Positions 56,001 to 64,000 of a DNA stretch of 64,000 nucleotides are shown one piece after another. The stretch is from Arthrobacter sp. B1I2 (GTDB lineage Bacteria; Actinomycetota; Actinomycetes; Actinomycetales; Micrococcaceae), in NCBI RefSeq assembly GCF_030816485.1, contig NZ_JAUSYC010000001.1, positions 2,542,001-2,606,000 of the forward strand, in the 5' to 3' direction. Under the pieces are notes generated by a model. That model had not been told where the DNA came from and ran no database searches. It worked only from the letters and a program-made list of their open reading frames with translations. How positions within the stretch are numbered: the stretch's first letter is position 1; the number at the start of each line of letters is the position of its first letter. A program made the translations under genes and the position numbers.

Positions 56001-58709
56001 TTAGTAACGCCTGATGGTGTATCCGGCCGCAGGACTCCAAGTGATGGAGCCGCCCTGGAAGTTCTGCCAGCACTCACTGGCACTGCAGGATTCACTGTTG
56101 GTGGGGAAGCCGAAGAATCCGGTCTGGGCACCGTTGGACCGCCACATGCCGCCGATGCCGCTGTTGTAAACGGCGCCCATCCCAACACCAGAGGCCCAAA
56201 GGATCTCGCCTCCGACGAAGCTTTGCGTACATGACGTTGCGCCGCACGTCTCTGATACTGTCGGAAAGCCGAGTCGGCTATATTCCGCGCCCATCGAAGT
56301 CCACAAGGCACCGATTCCGCCCTTGTAGACGGCGACCGCGCCTGTGTTACGGGACCATAGAATGTCACCGCCCCGGAAGCTTTGCTTGCAGGAGTCGATG
56401 CCGCACGTTTCGTTGCTGGTTGGGTAGCCGAGACGGCTTGCAGAGCCACCTAAAGCGCGCCACACGTTGCCGATGCTTCCGGTATATACGGCCCACTGGC
56501 CCGTATCGGGAGTCCAGTAGATCGTGCCGCCCTTGAAGGATTGCAGGCAGGCAGACGCGGTGCATGACTCATCGGCCGTTGGATAGCCCAATCGGGCCTG
56601 CTGACCACCCATGGAATTCCAGAGCGCACCAATTCCGCTATGCCACATAACACCAAAGGCGGCCGAGACCGTGTTCGGGTCCTTGAGGATCTTGGCTGCG
56701 GCAAATTCCTGGTAGCACTCTTTACCGCTGCAGAACACCGTATCTCCCATGGGGGCTCCGAACTGCCCATTTTCCGCTTGGGAGGCTTTCCACTTCTTTG
56801 AAATTTCGCCGGCTGCGACGGTCTTTGCTCCGGTGTCCTGCGCCCAGAAGATTTCCCCGCCGATGAAGGTTTGTCGGCAAGAAGCCGCCCCACAGGCCTC
56901 AGTCGACGATGGAGCGCCTGACAGGCTGAGCAGGCCGCCCTGGGAGCGCCACTTCCACCCAATGGATGAGTTCCAAACTGGGACTGGTCCGGTAGCAGCG
57001 GACCAGGCTAGTGATCCACCTTGAAAGTTTTGGATACAACCGCCCGAGTTGCAGGACTCGTTGTCTACGGGATAACCGAGCCGACCGCTTTCTGCCCCGA
57101 GAGTCATCCACATGGAACCAATGCCGCTCTTGGTCACTGCCCATGCTCCAGTTGCATCCGTCCAGATGATTTTCCCACCTTGAAATGCCTGCGAGCATGC
57201 CGCAGCCGAACACGATTCAGGCGCCGCCGGGTAACCCAAGCTGCTGGCCGTCCCTCCCATAGCCTGCCACCTGGCGCCGATGCCACCGAAGACGGGCACG
57301 GCAGCCGTATTGGTACTCCAATAGATAGAGCCACCTTGAAAGCTTTGCTGGCATGCAGAGGCTGAACACGATTCGTCGGTGGTCGGGTAGCCTAAGCGGC
57401 CGTCCACGCCAGCCGCAGAACGCCACACAGCGCCTATTGAACCAAAGTAGACCGCAAAGGCGCCTGTGCTGCCGTTCCATAGAATCTGGCCGCCAACATA
57501 CTGCCGGTAACAGCCGCCCGCGGCAAGGCCACAGTAGAGTGCATTGGTCTGGTTGCCAAGCCGGCTTGATGCGCCGCCCATATCTGAGTACTTACGGAGG
57601 ATTGGGTCAAAGCCTGAAGCGAGGGCCTGCAGTTCGGCGTAGCTTCCGCTGAATACATTTGAGTCCCCGACAAAGGGGCCCAAGCTGCTGTACTGCCAGA
57701 TGTCGTACTTCGCCCATCCGGCCGGCAGTGTCCCGGGGCTCACGGTGCGGTAGGAAGCGATGTGGAGGGGTTGGTTACGGAATGCCGCCGTGTTTCCTGT
57801 GCATTGGGTCCACCAGTCGGTTGTGGTGTAGATCGCGGGATACCGTCCAGTGAGGGCATAGACGTTGTTTGAGAAGTCCGCGATCCAAAGGATCATGTCA
57901 CCTGCTGACATGTTGTAGCAGGTATTGCCAAGCGACGAATAGGGGTTGTATTCGATGTCGAGAAGTGGAGGCAGCGTCCAGCCGTCCCCGCTCCATGCAC
58001 CGCCATTCCTCACAAAGTAGGCTGCCTGCGCGGCTCCGGACGAAACGTTGGGGATGGCGAAGTGGTAGGCCCCGCGGATCATTCCTGCGTTCCGGGCACC
58101 GTTGTATTGTCCGGCAAACTGAGGATTTAGGTAGGTCGTGGCTTCGGTTGCCTTGACGTATGCGAACTGAGCCCCCATGTTCCGCTGCTGCTGCCAATCC
58201 ACGGAGCCCTGGTGACTGCTGACGTCCAGCCCTTGGATGCCGGGCGGCATGTATGTGGCCTCGGCAGAAAGGCTGCCTGGCGAGGATTGCCTGACCAGCT
58301 TCTCCAGTCCCTGTCCCATGTGTGCGCCGTCGGCACCCTGGGCCTCTTTCAGCCTGGTCAGGATGTCGTCCTGTGCTGCGCTGGGAGTTGGGGTTGGCCC
58401 GGCCGGAACGGACGGGGCCGATGTTGCTGGCGCAGTTGTTGCTGAGGCCGTGGCCGGCGCCAGCGGAAGTGCGGCTTCTCGGGGGAGAGCCGCAGGTTCT
58501 GAAGCGCTGACTGTTGGCGACGCCGTGGGTGACGCCATCAAAGGGGATGTGCTTCCCTGGCCGGATCCCCGCTGTTCCACGGCGCTGGCCAGCGCCGCGG
58601 GAACGAGCAGGGACCCGACCAACGAGGCAGCGAGTACCGCTGCCGCCAGCGCCCGCCGGCCTGCATAGGGTCTGGCGTTCTGGGGGGAATGGTGAGACTT
58701 GGGGCTCAT
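56001..58709 (-). CDS. Secreted GH25 muramidase with ten LGFP-type repeats
   Basis: A 902-residue exported cell-wall hydrolase. A signal peptide (about residues 1-43, ending ALASA) precedes a Ser/Thr/Ala/Pro linker. A GH25 lysozyme domain (about 157-365) follows, with GLDVSSHQG (Asp162) and the catalytic DIEYN (Asp251, Glu253). Residues from about 370 form ten LGFP-type repeats of roughly 50 residues, most with LG(Y/F)P, a pair of cysteines and a Q-x-F-x-GG element; repeats 1, 5 and 6 are degenerate (NQTN, SGAP and FGAP). LGFP repeats are thought to bind cell-wall glycan. The start at 58709 has GGAG six bases upstream. It cleaves peptidoglycan and lies among glycan genes. Confidence 0.93.
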   Translation of the reverse strand: MSPKSHHSPQNARPYAGRRALAAAVLAASLVGSLLVPAALASAVEQRGSGQGSTSPLMASPTASPTVSASEPAALPREAALPLAPATASATTAPATSAPSVPAGPTPTPSAAQDDILTRLKEAQGADGAHMGQGLEKLVRQSSPGSLSAEATYMPPGIQGLDVSSHQGSVDWQQQRNMGAQFAYVKATEATTYLNPQFAGQYNGARNAGMIRGAYHFAIPNVSSGAAQAAYFVRNGGAWSGDGWTLPPLLDIEYNPYSSLGNTCYNMSAGDMILWIADFSNNVYALTGRYPAIYTTTDWWTQCTGNTAAFRNQPLHIASYRTVSPGTLPAGWAKYDIWQYSSLGPFVGDSNVFSGSYAELQALASGFDPILRKYSDMGGASSRLGNQTNALYCGLAAGGCYRQYVGGQILWNGSTGAFAVYFGSIGAVWRSAAGVDGRLGYPTTDESCSASACQQSFQGGSIYWSTNTAAVPVFGGIGARWQAMGGTASSLGYPAAPESCSAAACSQAFQGGKIIWTDATGAWAVTKSGIGSMWMTLGAESGRLGYPVDNESCNSGGCIQNFQGGSLAWSAATGPVPVWNSSIGWKWRSQGGLLSLSGAPSSTEACGAASCRQTFIGGEIFWAQDTGAKTVAAGEISKKWKASQAENGQFGAPMGDTVFCSGKECYQEFAAAKILKDPNTVSAAFGVMWHSGIGALWNSMGGQQARLGYPTADESCTASACLQSFKGGTIYWTPDTGQWAVYTGSIGNVWRALGGSASRLGYPTSNETCGIDSCKQSFRGGDILWSRNTGAVAVYKGGIGALWTSMGAEYSRLGFPTVSETCGATSCTQSFVGGEILWASGVGMGAVYNSGIGGMWRSNGAQTGFFGFPTNSESCSASECWQNFQGGSITWSPAAGYTIRRY

Positions 58710-58810
58710 AACTTACTCCGGCCGGCAATGCACATATGCAACGAGAAATGGTTTGTCATTTCCGACGCGGAGAAGCGCAAAACCGTCCCCACAGTCTTTG
58801 TGACCCGGCC

Positions 58811-58838
58811 AATGTAGCACCAATGTTACGAATGTAAC
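58811..58838. promoter_or_regulatory. Repeated AATGT boxes and GTTAC-N4-GTAAC inverted repeat upstream of the muramidase gene
   Basis: AATGT occurs at 58811, 58822 and 58831; the last two form an inverted repeat GTTAC-N4-GTAAC (58825-58838). It lies about 115 bases upstream of the GH25 start and just before a second divergent region. GTAAC-like sequences resemble some reported MtrA targets in Streptomyces; this link is speculative. Confidence 0.4.
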
Positions 58839-58861
58839 CAGAGTTGTGCCTGATGCGGATG

Positions 58862-60948
<2,087 letters not shown>

Positions 60949-62100
60949 TCAGGCTGTAGAGCTGTTCCGGGTACGCAGGTTGAAGGCGTAGCGGTAGGCC
61001 TGTTCGTGGACTTCGGCGCAGCGCTCCCAGGTGAACTTCTGTACCTGCTGCAACCCAAGCGTTTGCAGTTCCTCCGTCCTGGAGATGGCGGTACGGATTG
61101 CGGATGCAATGGCTTCAGGATCTTCCGGGTCGAAGAGCACGGCTGCCTCGCCCACGATTTCCGGCAAAGACCCGGCGGTGGAACTTGCCACAGGGCAGCC
61201 GGAGGCCATCGCTTCCAGCGGAGGAAGACCAAAGCCCTCATAGAGACTCGGGAAGACCATACAGGCGGCCGTTCGATAGAGTTCCCTTAGCTCGGGCAAG
61301 GGCACGAGGCCGCGAACTTCAACGTTGTCAGGGACGTCCGTAAGCGTATCGAGTGCCCCGCCCGTCAGGACCAGACGCAGCTCAGGATTGGAAACAGCAA
61401 GCAATTTCATGGCTTCGAAAAGGGTGGCGTGGTTCTTATGCTTCCAGCCTCTCGCCGGATACATGATGAAGTTGCCCCGTTGTCCCAGGTTTGGGATGAA
61501 CTCTTCAGCATTGACGCCAAGGTGTGCCGTGAAGATCTTCGCGGGATCGATTCCCAGATGGTTAACGATGCTCGTCTTGGCGAAGTCGCTGATAGTTATG
61601 ATTGCATCCGCATCACGCGCCGTTTTCTCATAGAAAATCTTGCGGTACAGCTTGTCGGCCAGACCGAAAAGCTCAGGGAGGTCTAGATGCTGCACGTCCA
61701 GCAAAGTCTGGACGAAGGGCGCTTCTTTCGCAGGCTTGGGCAGCGGGACGGTGAACGGAACGTGGAATACATCCATGGGGCGCATCAAGCCAAGGATGGA
61801 CTTCCGTTTGATTATCCCCTTGGCCAGGGTAATCAACCGCTGAATAGTGGAGGAGCCACCGGTGAGCCCGGGAACCACTATTTCGTCCGTCCCTTCTGAG
61901 AAACCCCTTGCGCCGTCGTTGACGTAGCAGGTTGCCTTCACCGTCCTCGAAGCAGCAAGTTGGCGTGTCAGCTCACGGGCGTAGGTCTCGCTGCCGCCCA
62001 TCCCTCCGGGGACGAGAGTAAGCATCGAAACGCCCACGTTCAGCACCTTGCTCGGCTCGGGTTGGGGGCGGTTCGGCAGGGCGGAATGAGGGTTTGTCAT
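60949..62100 (-). CDS. GT4 family glycosyltransferase
   Basis: A 383-residue GT-B retaining glycosyltransferase of family 4. The N-terminal domain has LTLVPGGMGGSETYARELTRQL (glycine-rich donor/acceptor loop). The C-terminal domain has YPARGWKHKNHATLFEAMKLL and the E-x7-E motif in PSLYEGFGLPPLEAMASGCPV. It acts at the cytoplasmic membrane face on lipid-linked acceptor. ATG 62100 has AGGA eight bases upstream, so it was preferred to ATG 62109. GDP-sugars made by the two downstream genes are likely donors. It is divergent from galE. Confidence 0.93.
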   Translation of the reverse strand: MTNPHSALPNRPQPEPSKVLNVGVSMLTLVPGGMGGSETYARELTRQLAASRTVKATCYVNDGARGFSEGTDEIVVPGLTGGSSTIQRLITLAKGIIKRKSILGLMRPMDVFHVPFTVPLPKPAKEAPFVQTLLDVQHLDLPELFGLADKLYRKIFYEKTARDADAIITISDFAKTSIVNHLGIDPAKIFTAHLGVNAEEFIPNLGQRGNFIMYPARGWKHKNHATLFEAMKLLAVSNPELRLVLTGGALDTLTDVPDNVEVRGLVPLPELRELYRTAACMVFPSLYEGFGLPPLEAMASGCPVASSTAGSLPEIVGEAAVLFDPEDPEAIASAIRTAISRTEELQTLGLQQVQKFTWERCAEVHEQAYRYAFNLRTRNSSTA

Positions 62101-62178
62101 GCTGAACATCCTAGCCTTGGGGCTTAGCCCGCAACCGCGGAGATGACGGCGCTTTCAGTCAGCATCTGATGGCCACTC

Positions 62179-62184
62179 TAGACT
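62179..62184 (+). promoter_or_regulatory. -10 box (TAGACT) for leaderless galE transcript
   Basis: TAGACT ends seven bases before ATG 62192, again placing transcription start at the start codon. No ribosome-binding site lies between. Confidence 0.5.
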
Positions 62185-62191
62185 GTTGTGC

Positions 62192-63220
62192 ATGAAGATA
62201 TTGGTCACCGGCGGGGCTGGGTACATCGGATCACATACAACACTCTGCCTCCTTGAACAGGGCCACGATGTCGTCGTGGTTGATAATCTGATGAACTCGA
62301 GCCCCGAGTCCCTGCGCAGGGTTGAACAGCTGACAGGCAAGCAGGTTGACTTTCGGGAGCTCGACCTTCTTGATTCCGCCGCCGTGGATGACCTCTTCGC
62401 GGAGGGCGGCTTCGATGCTGTCATTCATTTTGCTGGCCTGAAGGCTGTAGGCGAGTCCGTTGCAGAGCCGTTGATGTACTACAAGAACAATGTGGTCGGG
62501 ACGCTCAACCTGCTGCAAACCATGCAGGCAGCGGGGGTGCGCCGCTTAGTCTTTAGCTCCTCTGCGACCGTTTACGGCGCCTCTGAGGATGTTCCCCTGA
62601 TCGAGAAGTCGCCCTTGGACGCGACCAATCCCTATGGGCGGACCAAGGAACAGATCGAAGATATTCTTTCCGATCTGGGGGCTGCGGAATCCAGTTGGAG
62701 CATCGCTCTCCTCCGCTACTTCAACCCCGTCGGCGCACACGAGTCGGGCCTTATAGGCGAGGACCCGCAGGGCGCGCCAAATAATTTGCTTCCCTTTGTG
62801 GCGCAGGTAGCTGTGGGGCGGCGTGACAAGGTGAGGGTCTTCGGCGATGACTATCCGACACCGGACGGAACTGGTGTTCGTGACTACATCCATGTCATGG
62901 ATCTTGCTGCAGGTCACCTTGCTGCCCTCCGGTACATTACGGAACGAACGGGTGTCTTCCGCTGGAACCTCGGGACGGGCCGCGGGTCATCCGTACTGGA
63001 AGTCATTGAGGCCTTTGGGGTAGCGGCCCACAGAGATATTCCGTATGAAATTGCCCCTCGACGGCCCGGCGACGCTGCCGTCAGCTATGCAGATCCTTCT
63101 GCGGCTCTTGCAGATCTCGGCTGGTCTGCGCGCAGGAACCTTCAACAGATGTGCGAAGACCACTGGCGGTGGCAGGAAAAGAACCCTATGGGTTATGAAC
63201 AACTGGCCGAACAGCCGTAG
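62192..63220 (+). CDS. galE: UDP-glucose 4-epimerase
   Basis: GalE interconverts UDP-glucose and UDP-galactose, supplying the UDP-galactose that Glf turns into UDP-galactofuranose. The 342-residue SDR protein has NAD-binding GGAGYIGSHT, HFAGLKAVGES, SSSATVYG and the catalytic Tyr in NPYGRTKEQIED, with RYFNPVGAHESGLIGEDP later, all classic GalE. ATG 62192 starts MKILVTGG; an earlier in-frame codon two residues upstream is not needed. The -10 box seven bases upstream suggests a leaderless message. It ends the glycan locus. Confidence 0.96.
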   Translation: MKILVTGGAGYIGSHTTLCLLEQGHDVVVVDNLMNSSPESLRRVEQLTGKQVDFRELDLLDSAAVDDLFAEGGFDAVIHFAGLKAVGESVAEPLMYYKNNVVGTLNLLQTMQAAGVRRLVFSSSATVYGASEDVPLIEKSPLDATNPYGRTKEQIEDILSDLGAAESSWSIALLRYFNPVGAHESGLIGEDPQGAPNNLLPFVAQVAVGRRDKVRVFGDDYPTPDGTGVRDYIHVMDLAAGHLAALRYITERTGVFRWNLGTGRGSSVLEVIEAFGVAAHRDIPYEIAPRRPGDAAVSYADPSAALADLGWSARRNLQQMCEDHWRWQEKNPMGYEQLAEQP

Positions 63221-63278
63221 CTCGGGGGCATCCTGGCGCTACTCTGTTTCGCATTGATCCCAGAAGCTCGGCCGGCGA

Positions 63279-63287
63279 TTATCCACA
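63279..63287 (+). promoter_or_regulatory. Perfect DnaA-box-like 9-mer upstream of tadA
   Basis: TTATCCACA lies in the 163-base gap between galE and tadA, ending 96 bases before the tadA start. Identical to the boxes at 16254, 24814 and 38602 (other strand). Confidence 0.5.
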
Positions 63288-63383
63288 GCTTTGCCGATAT
63301 GACTTGGCAGGCACCGCAGCCCTTCTTAAGCTGTACCCAGTCGCACTGCCTCCGCCGGGGGCGGCAGTTGTATGGGGGAAAAT

Positions 63384-64000
63384 ATGGACGCGCTGGGAAT
63401 AGTCGAGGACGAAGTCCGCGAGCTCATCCGCCGCCGCGGGCTGGATCCACTCAGGCAGGCAGGTGAGGTCCGGCGGTTGGTTGAAGCCGCGGTCACCGAC
63501 TACGACGAACGGGCGCTGATGGGGCCTCTTCCGCCCCTTGGTCCTCTCGATGCAGCCCGCCGGTTCCTCTTCGACGCCGTCGCAGGGTTCGGCGTACTTC
63601 AACCGCTCCTCGATGATCCCTCGATCGAGGAGATCTGGCTCAACGCACCGAACGAAATCTATGTGGCGCGCAACGGCGAGTCAGAGCTGACGTCGTTGAG
63701 CCTTTCGGAGCAGCAGGTGCGCGACCTCGTTGAGCGCATGCTCAAAAGCTCCGGGAGACGGCTGGACATGTCGTCTCCTTTCGTTGATGCTGCCCTGCCC
63801 GATGGGTCCAGGCTGCATGTCGTCATTCCTGATGTCACGCGGCGCCATTGGGCGGTCAACATCAGAAAGTTCGTGGTGAAGGCGAGCCGACTTGAGCACC
63901 TCGTAGAACTCGGCACACTGACCCCGCAGTCAGCGCGGTTCCTTGGCGCAGCAGTATCCAGTGGCCTCAACATCCTCGTATCAGGGGCCACCCAGGCAGG
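63384..64000 (+). CDS. tadA: TadA/CpaF-type Tad pilus assembly ATPase, N-terminal part (cut by window edge)
   Basis: The reading frame is open to the window end. The translation, made by eye, starts MDALGIVEDEVRELIRRRG, has GVLQPLLDDPSIEEIWLN (the CpaF/TadA N-terminal hallmark), then DGSRLHVVIPDV. It ends within the Walker A loop as NILVSGATQAG, where family members continue with Lys-Thr. TadA is the cytoplasmic AAA+ secretion ATPase that powers Flp/Tad pilus assembly. ATG 63384 has GGGGGA four bases upstream; the in-frame ATG 63372 is an alternative. A short inverted repeat (ACTGCC at 63345-63350, GGCAGT at 63363-63368) overlaps the leader. The rest of the gene and probably tadB/tadC lie beyond the window. 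Confidence 0.92.
   Translation, partial: MDALGIVEDEVRELIRRRGLDPLRQAGEVRRLVEAAVTDYDERALMGPLPPLGPLDAARRFLFDAVAGFGVLQPLLDDPSIEEIWLNAPNEIYVARNGESELTSLSLSEQQVRDLVERMLKSSGRRLDMSSPFVDAALPDGSRLHVVIPDVTRRHWAVNIRKFVVKASRLEHLVELGTLTPQSARFLGAAVSSGLNILVSGATQA

Overview
The window looks like chromosome from a high-GC actinobacterium of the Micrococcaceae (Arthrobacter/Pseudarthrobacter type). The evidence is the intact mtrA-mtrB-lpqB block, a WhiB1-type iron-sulfur regulator, a 180-kDa-class NAD-glutamate dehydrogenase, an Rv3235-like gene beside secA, many GTG/TTG starts, and -10 boxes sitting directly upstream of start codons. No replication origin, rRNA, tRNA, IS element or CRISPR array was seen, and no stretch longer than about 300 bases lacks a gene.

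Layout. 1-3.84 kb: the permeases and fused double ATPase of a Dpp/Opp-type peptide ABC importer. 3.9-5.4 kb: chorismate mutase coupled to a MetE-like protein. 5.4-11.7 kb (minus): an overlapping MoxR/DUF58/DUF4350/DUF4129 membrane operon. 11.9-16.2 kb: mtrAB-lpqB. 16.3-22.2 kb: comF, long-form hpf, a YcaQ-type glycosylase and secA. 22.3-26.9 kb: an Rv3235-like protein, a LysM membrane protein, an unknown two-barrel-like protein, a small HTH protein, and cpaB-cpaE of a Tad/Flp pilus. 26.9-34.4 kb: NAD-GDH, a PdtaS-type kinase, WhiB1 and a small membrane protein. 34.5-38.5 kb (minus): an FHA-FtsK/EccC-like ATPase. 38.7-63.2 kb: a large surface-glycan locus. 63.4 kb to the end: the start of tadA/cpaF, cut by the window edge.

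The glycan locus combines UDP-galactofuranose supply (galE, glf), a GlfT2-type galactofuranosyltransferase, a Wzm/Wzt-type exporter, dTDP-L-rhamnose synthesis (rmlA, rmlB, fused rmlC-rmlD), a probable dTDP-6-deoxy-L-talose epimerase, a GDP-6-deoxyhexose pair (gmd plus a paralogue), glycosyltransferases, acyltransferases, a flippase-like protein, and a secreted GH25 muramidase with ten LGFP-type repeats. Two neighbouring genes, wzt and a large membrane protein, each carry a frameshift.

The most interesting signals are regulatory. The exact 9-mer TTATCCACA (a perfect DnaA-box sequence) occurs four times, always between genes: upstream of comF, between the small HTH gene and cpaB, between the EccC-like ATPase and an acyltransferase, and upstream of tadA. 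Tad/Flp pili are reported to be needed for natural transformation in Micrococcus luteus (same family), so a shared DNA-uptake regulon is a testable idea. Other unusual sites are a row of about 10-bp-phased TTTGA boxes, a 12-bp palindrome next to the HTH gene, a leaderless 18-codon ORF coupled to the flippase start, and a terminator with a 23-bp perfect stem.
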